Shown here piece by piece: positions 8,401 to 18,098 of a stretch of 48,974 nt of DNA. The notes under the pieces are model-generated. The model saw nothing but the letters and a program-made list of their open reading frames with translations, had not been told where the DNA came from and ran no database searches. The position numbers and the translations under genes are program-made. Origin of the DNA: Alphaproteobacteria bacterium (GTDB lineage Bacteria; Pseudomonadota; Alphaproteobacteria; Micropepsales; Micropepsaceae); contig SHWE01000012.1 in assembly GCA_009693985.1 (NCBI GenBank), positions 1-48,974 of the forward strand, written 5' to 3'. Positions within the stretch are counted from its first letter, which is position 1; every line of letters starts with the position of its first letter.

Positions 8401-9072
8401 ATGGCAGCGGAACGGATCGCCATTATCGGGGGCGCGGGCGAGCTTGGTTTCGGCCTTGCGCTGCGCTGGGCGAAAGCCGGCGTTGAAATCGCCATCGGCT
8501 CGCGGGATGCGGCGAAAGCCAAGGACGCGGCCCAACGCGTGGCCGGCCTCGTGCCGGGCGCGAAGATCACGGGCGCCGACAATCTCGCGGCCGCCGCGTC
8601 GGCCGGCATCGTCGTCATCGCGGTGCCGTTCACCGCGCAGGCCGGCATCGTCAAGATTTTGAAGCCCGCGCTGAAAGACAAGATCGTCGTCGATGCGAGC
8701 GTGCCCTTGGCGGCCACGATCGGTGGGCGGCCGACGCGGGTTCTCGGCGTGTGGGAAGGTTCCGCCGCGCAACAGGCGCAAGGATTGCTGCCCGGCGTGA
8801 CCGTGCTGTCGGCGTTCCACAATTTGTCGGCGGAATCGCTGCACGACCTTGCCGCCACACCCGATTGCGACATCCTGATCTGCGGCGACGACGCGCCGGC
8901 GAAGGAGCGGCTGTCGGCCTTGGTGGCGTTGATCCCGGGCCTGCGCGCCGTTGATGCGGGGCCCTTGGAAATGTCGCGCGTGGTCGAAAGCGTCACGGCG
9001 ATGCTGATTTCCATCAACCGGCGCTACAAGACGCATCATTCGGGAATCCGCATCACCGGATTGCCGCAATAA
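8401..9072 (+). CDS. npdG: F420H2:NADP+ oxidoreductase (NpdG/FNO-like)
   Basis: A 223-residue Rossmann protein. The N-terminus AIIGGAGELGFGLALRWA is the dinucleotide-binding loop and IGSRDAAKA supplies the Ser-Arg that holds the NADP 2'-phosphate. VIAVPFTAQ and LSAFHNLSAESLHD match the F420-dependent NADP reductase family, and the length is typical. It moves hydride between NADPH and F420, so its product is the F420H2 needed by reductases or oxygenases. It diverges from cofE, next to the biosynthesis operon, which supports the assignment over a generic NADP oxidoreductase. No enzyme that would use F420H2 on a substrate is visible in the window. Confidence 0.9.
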   Translation: MAAERIAIIGGAGELGFGLALRWAKAGVEIAIGSRDAAKAKDAAQRVAGLVPGAKITGADNLAAAASAGIVVIAVPFTAQAGIVKILKPALKDKIVVDASVPLAATIGGRPTRVLGVWEGSAAQQAQGLLPGVTVLSAFHNLSAESLHDLAATPDCDILICGDDAPAKERLSALVALIPGLRAVDAGPLEMSRVVESVTAMLISINRRYKTHHSGIRITGLPQ

Positions 9073-9073
9073 A

Positions 9074-9202
9074 TTGTCATCCCCGGCGAGGCGCACGAAG
9101 TGCGGCGAGGGAAGGGGACCCAGGTGTTGACATCTGCTCGGTGTCGATACCTGGGTTCCCTTCCCCTCGCGTTGCTTCGCATCGCTCGGCCGGGAATGAC
9201 AA
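9074..9202. repeat. Long inverted-repeat (REP/MITE-like) element, copy 1
   Basis: The element begins TTGTCATCCCCGGCGAG and ends CTCGGCCGGGAATGACAA, which are near-perfect inverted repeats. The complementarity continues inward (GCGAGGGAAGGGGACCCAGGT against ACCTGGGTTCCCTTCCC), so the whole 129 bases can fold into one long imperfect hairpin. It lies directly after the npdG-like stop and before the ABC permease gene's 3' end, between convergent genes, where it could terminate transcription from both sides. A second copy lies at 27776-27902. Confidence 0.9.
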
Positions 9203-9208
9203 GTATAT

Positions 9209-10893
<1,685 letters not shown>

Positions 10894-10899
10894 GAAAAC

Positions 10900-11952
10900 C
10901 TAATTGCCGCCGCCGGCTCCGCCGGTGCCGCCCATTGCCTCGTTCGCGCCCTTGACGATATCGGGCGGTAGCGCATAGGCGCTGGCCAGAATTTGCGCGA
11001 CCTTCTCGCCCGAGACCTCTTTCAGCTCGATGCGCATTTTGGCGGCATCGGCGATGAATTTGGGATCGATCATCGCGGCGTGGAAGGCGGTGCGCAATAT
11101 CGCGATGCGGTCCGCGGGGACCCCGGGCGGCGCCAGGATCGGGCGGTCCATCTCCATCGGCAACAACGCGAGCTCGAGGATCTTCTTGGTGCGGTCGTCC
11201 TTGGCGAATTCGACAAGCGCCGGCACGTCGGGGAATTCGGGATCGCGTGCAAGGCCGATCTGCACCGGAATGGCGACCTTCTTCTGCGAGAACCAGTCGG
11301 GCCGCGTCGATTTGATCGACGAGATCAGCCCGCCGCAGCGCCCATCCACTTCGCCGCGCTCCATGGCCAGATACACTTCGTTGCCGCCCTTGTAGCCGGA
11401 GATCACCTTGATCTTGGTGCCAAACAATTTGTTCAGCATCAAAGGCAGCGTCTCCATCTGCGAGCCTGCGCCCGAGCTTCCGACCGTATATTGCTTGGTG
11501 AAGAGGTCGTTCCAATTCTTGACGTTGGAATCGTGCCAGGCGACGCAGATGCCTGACGTCGCATTGATCGAGCCGATCCAGTTCATCCGCCTGGGATCGT
11601 ATTTCGCGGCCGCCGATCCGAACAAAGGCGCGAAGGGTACGCTCGAATGGACGAGCGCGATCGTGGTGCCGTCCTTGGGCGCGGCGGTGTTGAGATAATT
11701 CATGGCGCGCAAGCCGCCGGCGCCCGGCATGTATTGCACGATGATGCGCGGCCGGCCCGGAATATGCGCCGCGAGATAGGGCGAGAACGCGTTGGCGTAG
11801 CTGGCATAGCCGCCGCCGGCATCGGCCGAGAGGATCATCGTGATCGTCTTGCCGCGGTAGAAATCCGGTGCTTGGGCCTGGGCGGCGCCCGACGCGAGAG
11901 CAGCCACGCAAAGGAGGGACGGGCCAAGCCCTGCGCGCATCCAATGCCTCAT
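10900..11952 (-). CDS. Tripartite tricarboxylate transporter (TctC/Bug) substrate-binding protein
   Basis: A 350-residue periplasmic protein with a signal peptide (SLLCVAALASGAAQAQA, then PDFYRGK). It shares the Bug-family landmarks FYRGKTITMILSADAGGGY, YMPGAGGLRAMNYL and YLAMERGEVDGR with the protein at 1031-2050 and is plainly its paralog. The C-terminus ends in a short Gly-rich tail (GGTGGAGGGN). As with the other copy, no TctA/TctB membrane components are nearby. Its position between a VOC protein gene and an ABC exporter suggests it recognises a carboxylate linked to that operon. Confidence 0.92.
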   Translation of the reverse strand: MRHWMRAGLGPSLLCVAALASGAAQAQAPDFYRGKTITMILSADAGGGYASYANAFSPYLAAHIPGRPRIIVQYMPGAGGLRAMNYLNTAAPKDGTTIALVHSSVPFAPLFGSAAAKYDPRRMNWIGSINATSGICVAWHDSNVKNWNDLFTKQYTVGSSGAGSQMETLPLMLNKLFGTKIKVISGYKGGNEVYLAMERGEVDGRCGGLISSIKSTRPDWFSQKKVAIPVQIGLARDPEFPDVPALVEFAKDDRTKKILELALLPMEMDRPILAPPGVPADRIAILRTAFHAAMIDPKFIADAAKMRIELKEVSGEKVAQILASAYALPPDIVKGANEAMGGTGGAGGGN

Positions 11953-11970
11953 GGCGTCCTCCCTTCCGCT

Positions 11971-12780
11971 TTACGCGTCGTGAATGTCGATCAGCACGCC
12001 GTCGCTATCGGCAAGCCGGTGCTGGCCGAACGGGCAGGAGCGCTCGAACAGCTTCTCCAGCGCAGCCCCTTCCGCGCCCGTGCCGACCGGCGCCGGCGCG
12101 AGGCGCGGATTGTCGGCGGCGATGCGCGCGATGTCTTCCTTGCAGGCGTCGACCGACTCGACCTTGAAGCCGATATGATCCATGCCGCAGGTAATGATGC
12201 CGGTGCCGGCATAGTCCGCGATCTGCCACGGCATGATGACCAGCGTCACATGGCCGTCGCTGAGATAATAATTCGGATCGCCCTCTTTCTTGTTGGTGGG
12301 CGCGAACTCGAAGATGCGGGCGTAGAATTCCGCCATCGCTTCGGGGTTCATCGTGCGCATCGCGAAATGGTCGATATGGCGGGCGTTGAATGCGCCGTTG
12401 TTCTCGACATAGACGTCGGTGCGGTTGGTCATGTCCTTCTGCGAGATGTCGAACACGTTGCCGTCAGGATCATGGGTGGTGATGCCGGCGAAGGGGCGGT
12501 TCGACGGCCGCTTCAGCCATTGGACCTTGGGGTAGTGTTTGCGCATGCGGTCGAAGGCGGTCTCGGTGTCTTCCACCTGGATGCCGAAATGGTCGAACCC
12601 GGCCGGCCGGCCGGCGCGCCGTGGATTGATGTTCAGCCCGACATAGCCGTCGCGCACGGTGACGGCGCGGGTGGGCCGTGTTTTTGCCGACGTCGTCATG
12701 CCGAACATCGCCTCGTAGAACTTGCACAATTGCGCGTAGTTCTCGCTGACGATGGCGACGTGATTGAGCTTGGCGAACAA
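11971..12780 (-). CDS. Two-module VOC/extradiol-dioxygenase-like protein
   Basis: A 269-residue protein made of two vicinal-oxygen-chelate modules (about 3-115 and 134-265). Each has the beta-alpha-beta pattern and metal-type His residues: LNHVAIVS (H7), FDHFGIQVED (H64), IDHFAMRT (H138) and MDHIGFKVES (H202). This layout occurs in catechol-2,3-dioxygenase and glyoxalase relatives. The ring-cleavage role is plausible in this setting but not proved; an acidic third ligand is not certain. I chose TTG 12780 because GGGAGG lies seven bases upstream and the longer open frame has no family similarity. It heads the VOC-TctC-ABC operon. Confidence 0.82.
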   Translation of the reverse strand: MFAKLNHVAIVSENYAQLCKFYEAMFGMTTSAKTRPTRAVTVRDGYVGLNINPRRAGRPAGFDHFGIQVEDTETAFDRMRKHYPKVQWLKRPSNRPFAGITTHDPDGNVFDISQKDMTNRTDVYVENNGAFNARHIDHFAMRTMNPEAMAEFYARIFEFAPTNKKEGDPNYYLSDGHVTLVIMPWQIADYAGTGIITCGMDHIGFKVESVDACKEDIARIAADNPRLAPAPVGTGAEGAALEKLFERSCPFGQHRLADSDGVLIDIHDA

Positions 12781-12982
12781 GGCGCACCTCCCGGCGGATT
12801 TATCGGTGCCCAGGCGTAGCCGGCTGGGGCGGCCTTGCCTCGACCCTACCCGAATCCGCCGTTCTGCTTCAAGGCAAGGGCCGGGCCCGAAAGGCAAAGC
12901 TTTGCCAAATAAGCGCAACGGCTTGGCACGCTGCGCGTCTTGCCTTAAGGGAGTCGCCCGAAGGGTGTTGCTGGGGGCGACA

Positions 12983-13198
12983 ATGGCCGAAAATCCCAAA
13001 CCGGATCAGGATCCCGACCGCTTACGGGGCGTGCACGTTCTGCTGCTCATTCCGTTCCTGGTGCTGTGGGTGCCGCTGTACAATACGATCGAACCAACCC
13101 TGTTCGGTTTCCCCTTCTTCTACTGGTTCCAGCTTCTCTGGATTTTCGCCAGCATGATCATCACGGGTTACGTCTATTTCGCGACGACACCGCGCTGA
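12983..13198 (+). CDS. DUF3311-type small membrane protein (symporter partner)
   Basis: A 71-residue protein with two transmembrane helices (VLLLIPFLVLWVPLYN and FPFFYWFQLLWIFASMIITG) and a charged N-terminus. It matches the DUF3311 pattern, a short protein that commonly precedes a sodium:solute symporter gene, in the manner of YhdT before PanF. It probably helps assembly or regulation of the symporter encoded 45 bases downstream. ATG 12983 is chosen because the longer in-frame reading has no membrane-protein character before it. Confidence 0.85.
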   Translation: MAENPKPDQDPDRLRGVHVLLLIPFLVLWVPLYNTIEPTLFGFPFFYWFQLLWIFASMIITGYVYFATTPR

Positions 13199-13243
13199 CG
13201 CGTTCGAACGCTGCGCGGTTGAAGGATTTTGAGGGGAAGTGCC

Positions 13244-14797
13244 ATGCCATTGAATCCGACGGCCCTGACCGTCTTCGTCATTTTCTTTGGCTTCGTGACG
13301 TTTGTGGGCTTCGCCGCCGCGAACTGGAAGAAAGGCGATCTCGACAAGCTGCATGAATGGGGTCTGGCCGGCGGCAAGTTCGGCACGCTGATCACCTGGT
13401 TCCTGCTCGGCGGCGACCTTTACACCGCCTATACGTTCATCGCGGTGCCGGCGTTGGCGTTCGGCGCGGGCGCGCTCGCCTTCTTCGCCGTGCCCTATAC
13501 GATCGTGATCTATCCTTTCGTGTTCATGGTGTTCCCGCGGCTGTGGTCGGTGGCGCGCAAGCACGGCTACATCACGGCGGCCGATTTCATCCGCGGCCGA
13601 TATGGCGACCGCTGGCTGGCGCTGGCCATCGCGTTGACGGGCATCCTGGCGACGCTTCCCTATATCGCGTTGCAGCTGATCGGCCTTGAAGTGGTGATCG
13701 CGGCGATGGGCGTGCAATTGGGCGGCTGGCTGGTTTATCTGCCCCTCATCATATCGTTCGCGATTCTGGCCGCGTTCGACTATTTCAGCGGACTGCGCGC
13801 GCCCGCCGCTATCGCCATCATCAAGGACATCATGATCTACATCACGGTATTCGCCGCCGTGATCATCATTCCCTATCAATTGGGCGGCTGGGGCAATGTG
13901 TTCTCCGCCGTGCCGCCGCAACAGCTTTTGCTGGCGGACAATCTCGGCGCCTATACGGGCTATGCGACGTTGTTCCTCGGTTCGGCGATGGCGCTGTTCC
14001 TCTATCCCCATTCGGTGACGGGCGTGCTGTCCTCGTCCAGCCGGCATGTGATCCGCAGGAACGCCGCGCTGCTTCCGGCCTATTCGTTCCTGCTCGGGCT
14101 GATCGCGCTGCTCGGCTACATGGCGCTCGCCGTCGGCGTGCGCCAGATGCCAGCTTACGCGACGGCGTTCGAACAGTTCGGCCCCAATTTCGCGGTGCCG
14201 GCGTTGTTCCTGGAAGTGTTCCCCGATTGGTTCGTCGGCTTCGCCTTTGCGGCCATCGGCATCGGCGCGCTGGTGCCGGCGGCGATCATGTCGATCGCGG
14301 CGGCCAATCTTTTCAGCCGCAACATCTATCGCGAGTTCGTCAACAGCAATTGCACGCCGACGCAGGAATCGCGGATGGCCAAGACGATGTCGCTGGTCGC
14401 CAAGGTCGGCGCGCTGATGTTCATCATCTTCCTGCCGCACGAATACGCGATTCAAATGCAGCTGCTCGGCGGCATCTGGATCATCCAGACCTTCCCCTCG
14501 ATGATCTTCGGGCTCTACACGCGCTGGCTCAATTCCAAGGCGCTGCTGATCGGCTGGGCCGTCGGCATGATCTCGGGCACCTGGATGGCGGCGAGCATCG
14601 GCTTTAGGCCGATCTTCCCGCTGGTAGTCGGCGACGTCACGATCCCCGGCTATATCGCGGTCTATACGGTGGCCATCAACTTCGCCATCGCGATCGTGCT
14701 CACGCTGGTGTTCAACGCGGGCAAGAAGCCGCAAGCGGATGAGACGGTGCCTTCGGATTATTACGCAACAGAAGGCACCGGTGGCGGCGGGCACTAA
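13244..14797 (+). CDS. Sodium:solute symporter (SSS family)
   Basis: A 517-residue membrane protein with about thirteen hydrophobic segments. SSS signatures include KFGTLITWFLLGGDLYTAYTF near the first helices, HGYITAADFIRGRYGDRW after the second, and FAAIGIGALVPAAIMSIAAANLFSRNIY in the C-terminal half. These carriers take up organic acids such as pantothenate, acetate or aromatic acids with Na+. ATG 13244 follows a strong GAGGGGAAG site. It is paired with the DUF3311 gene and faces the gentisate operon, so aromatic or dicarboxylic acid uptake is a reasonable guess. Confidence 0.93.
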   Translation: MPLNPTALTVFVIFFGFVTFVGFAAANWKKGDLDKLHEWGLAGGKFGTLITWFLLGGDLYTAYTFIAVPALAFGAGALAFFAVPYTIVIYPFVFMVFPRLWSVARKHGYITAADFIRGRYGDRWLALAIALTGILATLPYIALQLIGLEVVIAAMGVQLGGWLVYLPLIISFAILAAFDYFSGLRAPAAIAIIKDIMIYITVFAAVIIIPYQLGGWGNVFSAVPPQQLLLADNLGAYTGYATLFLGSAMALFLYPHSVTGVLSSSSRHVIRRNAALLPAYSFLLGLIALLGYMALAVGVRQMPAYATAFEQFGPNFAVPALFLEVFPDWFVGFAFAAIGIGALVPAAIMSIAAANLFSRNIYREFVNSNCTPTQESRMAKTMSLVAKVGALMFIIFLPHEYAIQMQLLGGIWIIQTFPSMIFGLYTRWLNSKALLIGWAVGMISGTWMAASIGFRPIFPLVVGDVTIPGYIAVYTVAINFAIAIVLTLVFNAGKKPQADETVPSDYYATEGTGGGGH

Positions 14798-14800
14798 GCC

Positions 14801-15976
14801 TTAAGAGCCGTCCCAGCCGTCATAGATCCAGGCCAGGCCCTCATAGCCGAGCTTGCGGCAATAGGCGTTGCGCAATTCTCGGCGCAATCCTTCGGCGTGA
14901 TAGAATTCGCCATAGAGCCGCGCGGAGAGTTGCAGGCGCCCGGTGCGGATATAGCGTTTGGCCGGATATGCCTGGAACGCCGCTTCGACCGAGTCCGCTT
15001 CGTCGAGGCATTTCGCGATCATCAGCGAGTCTTCCATCGCCATGCCGGCGCCTTGCGCCAGATATTGCAGCATCGGATGCGCCGCATCGCCCAGCAACGT
15101 CACGCGGCCCTTGCTCCATTGCTTGATCGGCTCGCGGTCGCACAGCACCCACATGCGCCACTCGGCGATTTTGCCGAGCATCGTCTTCACGTCGGCGCAG
15201 GTGTCCTGGAAGCGCTCTTTCAGTTCGGCTGGATCGCCGTAGGAATTCCAGCCCTCTTCGTAGCGGTTGCTGTGGAACACGGCGACGAGGTTGTAGAGCT
15301 CGCCGCCGCGCAGCGGATAGTGCACGAGATGGCATTTCGGACCCGACCACAGCACCATGTCCCATCGGCGTAAGTGCTCGGGCACTTCGGCGGCCGGCAG
15401 CACCGCGCGATAGGTGATATGGCCCGCGACGCGCGGCGCCCCATCGCCGATCAATTGCCCACGTATCGTCGACCACAGACCGTCGGCGCCGATCAGCGCG
15501 GGCGTATCGAAATGCGCAGCCCAGGCGGTCTCGATGCGGACCGTTTTCCCGTCATCGGCAAAGCTTTTCACCTGTTGCGAATGGATGAGCGAAATCAACG
15601 GCGATTTCTTGCAGGTTTCCAGAAGCGCATTGAGGAAATCGGCGCGGTGGATCAGCGCATAGGGCGCGCCGAAGCGCTGTTCGAAACCGCCCAACGGTAT
15701 TGAAACGACTTCCTCGGCGGTGATGGCGTCGTTCATCACCAGCGCCTTGGGGAAGACGGCGAGCGATTTCACCGCGCCTTCCGCGCCCAACTCGCGCAAC
15801 GCGCGCCAGGAATTGGGGCCAAGCTGGATTCCGGCGCCGACCTCCTTGAACTCAGGGGCTTGTTCGAGCACGCGGGACGGATAGCCGCGATTCGCCAGCG
15901 CCAGTGCACAGGCCAAACCGCCGATGCCGCCACCGGCAATGATGATGGACTTCGCGGGATCTTTCAGCGCGTTCAT
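14801..15976 (-). CDS. FAD-dependent aromatic monooxygenase, probable 3-hydroxybenzoate 6-hydroxylase
   Basis: A 391-residue group A flavoprotein hydroxylase. It has the GGGIGGLACALALANRGY FAD loop at the N-terminus, the DG motif (GADGLWSTIR) in the middle, and LLGDAAHPMLQYLAQGAGMA (GD motif) at about 290-310. The family includes salicylate 1-hydroxylase, 6-hydroxynicotinate monooxygenase and 3-hydroxybenzoate 6-hydroxylase. Because gentisate dioxygenase is encoded ten bases upstream in the same operon, conversion of 3-hydroxybenzoate to gentisate is the best fit; salicylate 5-hydroxylation would also feed gentisate but normally uses another enzyme class. ATG 15976 is used; the longer open frame upstream is antisense coding. 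Confidence 0.88.
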   Translation of the reverse strand: MNALKDPAKSIIIAGGGIGGLACALALANRGYPSRVLEQAPEFKEVGAGIQLGPNSWRALRELGAEGAVKSLAVFPKALVMNDAITAEEVVSIPLGGFEQRFGAPYALIHRADFLNALLETCKKSPLISLIHSQQVKSFADDGKTVRIETAWAAHFDTPALIGADGLWSTIRGQLIGDGAPRVAGHITYRAVLPAAEVPEHLRRWDMVLWSGPKCHLVHYPLRGGELYNLVAVFHSNRYEEGWNSYGDPAELKERFQDTCADVKTMLGKIAEWRMWVLCDREPIKQWSKGRVTLLGDAAHPMLQYLAQGAGMAMEDSLMIAKCLDEADSVEAAFQAYPAKRYIRTGRLQLSARLYGEFYHAEGLRRELRNAYCRKLGYEGLAWIYDGWDGS

Positions 15977-15986
15977 AGGTTGCGCG

Positions 15987-17042
15987 TCAGGACGTGGCGC
16001 CCCGTTCCTCGCGGAACAGGCCGAGCTTCTCCTGCACGGGGCGGTCGGTGAAGGTGAAGAGGACGAGATCGTCCTTTCCCTTGAAGCTGCGCCACGCCCA
16101 GGGCGGCACGACGAACACGTCCTTGGGCGAGAGCGCGAAGGTCTTGTCTCCGATGGTTGCGGTGCCGTGCCCATCCGCCACCGCGAAGATGGCGCCGTCG
16201 GTCGAACGGTAGGGGCGAGTGGAGAAATCCTTCGGCACCAACTGGATCGCCGGGCCCATCGTCGGCAGCGCCCAATCGCCCGTCTGCGGATGGGCGTAAC
16301 GCATGCGGATGCCGTGGCAGGGATCCCAATCGGAATGGGCCTTCAGATGCTCCAGCGCCTCGCGCGATTTGTCGTAAGGGTAGCGCATCAGCGGCGAGTT
16401 GACGGTGGCGGGCGCATCGTCGATGGGCAGCATATTGGCGCCGTAACGCGCCAGGCTCGCGCCCTTCGCCTGCGTGACCTCCTGCTCCTTCCGATTGGAA
16501 TGCTGCATGAAGCTCGCGTCCAGCAGCGCCACCAGCGCGATGTCGAGCCCGTCCATCCAGATGATCGGCTCGCCGGTTTCATTCTGGTGATCGTGCCAAT
16601 GCCATGATGGCGTCAGCACGAGATCGCCCGGATACATTGGAAGCCGCTCGCCATCCACGGTCGTCGTCGCGCCGTTGCCTTCGAGGATGAAGCGTAAGGC
16701 CGATTGCGTGTGGCGGTGCTGGGGCGCGATCTCGCCCGGCATGACAAGCTGGATGCCGGCATAGAGCGAATGCGTGATCGAAGACGCACCGGGCAGGCCG
16801 GGATTCTCCAACACCAGCACGCGGCGCTCGGCCTGTTCGGCGGAGATAAGACCGGCCGCTTCCATCAGCAGCGGTTTCACGTCGGCATAGCGCCAATGGG
16901 CGGGCAGCACGGGCGTCACCGGCTCGGCCGTGACGAGGTTCTTCAAGACCTCCCACAGCGGCGCCATGTTCTGTTTCGACAGACGCGCATAATAGCGCGC
17001 GAAGTCGTCCGGGGCGGTTCGCGGAGGCGCCTTGCTGTCCAT
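15987..17042 (-). CDS. Gentisate 1,2-dioxygenase (bicupin)
   Basis: A 351-residue bicupin of the expected length. The N-terminal cupin carries the iron ligands: H109 and H111 in APQHRHTQSALRFILEG, and a third His in PSWHWHDHQN (H148 or H150). The second cupin (about 265-345) has the FSTRPYRSTDGAIFAVADG and VPPWAWRSF patterns usual in gentisate dioxygenases. It opens gentisate between C1 and C2 to maleylpyruvate. It lies between the decarboxylase-like gene and the hydroxylase gene, 32 and 10 bases away, within one operon. Related 1-hydroxy-2-naphthoate and salicylate dioxygenases cannot be fully excluded. Confidence 0.9.
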   Translation of the reverse strand: MDSKAPPRTAPDDFARYYARLSKQNMAPLWEVLKNLVTAEPVTPVLPAHWRYADVKPLLMEAAGLISAEQAERRVLVLENPGLPGASSITHSLYAGIQLVMPGEIAPQHRHTQSALRFILEGNGATTTVDGERLPMYPGDLVLTPSWHWHDHQNETGEPIIWMDGLDIALVALLDASFMQHSNRKEQEVTQAKGASLARYGANMLPIDDAPATVNSPLMRYPYDKSREALEHLKAHSDWDPCHGIRMRYAHPQTGDWALPTMGPAIQLVPKDFSTRPYRSTDGAIFAVADGHGTATIGDKTFALSPKDVFVVPPWAWRSFKGKDDLVLFTFTDRPVQEKLGLFREERGATS

Positions 17043-17074
17043 GACGCTATGTTAGCCCCGCACACGCACAGCTT

Positions 17075-18064
17075 CTAGACCCGGTAGGTGCTGTACAATT
17101 GCTTGGGAAACAGCTCCTCCACGGTGAGCAGGCGCTGGCAGACGCCTTGCTCATGGGCCCATTTGAGGAACGTCTCGAGCGTCTTGCGGTTGGGCTCGAT
17201 GCCGTAGGGGAAATAATCGTTGCCCATCAGTTCGGCGCCGCGCTGCGCATATTCGGCGCCCCACGGAATCGGGAACATCGTGACGGTCGAATCGAGCGCG
17301 CGTTGGACGCTGCGGTTCTTCGCTTCGGTGAAGGCGTCGAGCAAACTGCGCGCCACCCAGGGATTGGCGTCGAGCACGCGCCGCTGCACGGCGATGGCAT
17401 GCATGATCGGGAAGATGCCGGTCTTGGAATAATATTCGGATTCGACGTCCTGATAGTTCGGAAAGAAACGCATCACGCGCCGGTCGCCGTCGGTGAACGC
17501 CTTGGGCGGACGCGCCGCCATCACCGCGTCGATCTCGCCCGCCACCAGCATGTCGTTCAGCGATTTGTCCTTGATGCGCTCGACCTTCACGCCCTTGGGC
17601 AATTTCAGATCGACCTTCTCGATGCGGCCCGGCTGATTGACGCCCGCCTGCACCCAATTGATCGAGGCGAGCTTGAGCTTGAACTGGTGCTGCAGATAGC
17701 CGCGCGAATAGACGGCCGCCGTCTGAGCCCATTCGGGAATGCCGACGCGCGCGCCGGCCAAATCGGTAATCTTCTTGATCGGGCCGTTGCGGCGCACGAA
17801 CAGCGATTGATGGCGGAACATGCGCGAGGGGAAGACGGGAAGCGCGACGAAGTCGGTGTTTCTGCTGGCGACCATCGAGACATATTTCGCCATCGAGATC
17901 TCGGAGACTTCCCACTCCTTATAGACGATGAAGCGGTAGAAGATTTCCTCGACGGGGAAGGTGAGCCAGGTGAGGTCCAGCCCTTGCGCCTGCACGCGCC
18001 CCAAACCGATATCGCGCACATGGTCGTAGTCCGGCGTCGCAACCGTCAACGGAAGCCTGGTCAT
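17075..18064 (-). CDS. 4,5-dihydroxyphthalate decarboxylase-like protein (periplasmic-binding fold, no signal peptide)
   Basis: A 329-residue protein of the Pht5/NMT1-like family. The signature block GARVGIPEWAQTAAVYSRGY is followed by LQHQFKLKLASINWVQAG, and the C-terminus is WAHEQGVCQRLLTVEELFP. Such proteins are often labelled ABC substrate-binding proteins, but the N-terminus (MTRLPLTVATPDYDHV) has no signal peptide and no permease is nearby. A cytoplasmic role, such as decarboxylation of a hydroxylated phthalate-like acid, fits better. GGAG six bases before ATG 18064 fixes the start. It sits between an MFS carrier and gentisate dioxygenase, so its product may feed gentisate. Two more homologs are at 37090 and 48497. 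Confidence 0.82.
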   Translation of the reverse strand: MTRLPLTVATPDYDHVRDIGLGRVQAQGLDLTWLTFPVEEIFYRFIVYKEWEVSEISMAKYVSMVASRNTDFVALPVFPSRMFRHQSLFVRRNGPIKKITDLAGARVGIPEWAQTAAVYSRGYLQHQFKLKLASINWVQAGVNQPGRIEKVDLKLPKGVKVERIKDKSLNDMLVAGEIDAVMAARPPKAFTDGDRRVMRFFPNYQDVESEYYSKTGIFPIMHAIAVQRRVLDANPWVARSLLDAFTEAKNRSVQRALDSTVTMFPIPWGAEYAQRGAELMGNDYFPYGIEPNRKTLETFLKWAHEQGVCQRLLTVEELFPKQLYSTYRV

Positions 18065-18098
18065 TTCATACTCCAACGATGATGTGTTCGTGTGCGGC

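Noticed and set aside
13022-14794. A 590-codon minus-strand open frame rich in His, Arg and Asp
   Set aside because: It is the reverse reading of the sodium:solute symporter gene and has no independent protein character.
17075-18064. Calling the Pht5-like proteins ABC transporter substrate-binding proteins
   Set aside because: No signal peptide, lipobox or neighbouring permease/ATPase supports transport; the family name is kept descriptive instead.
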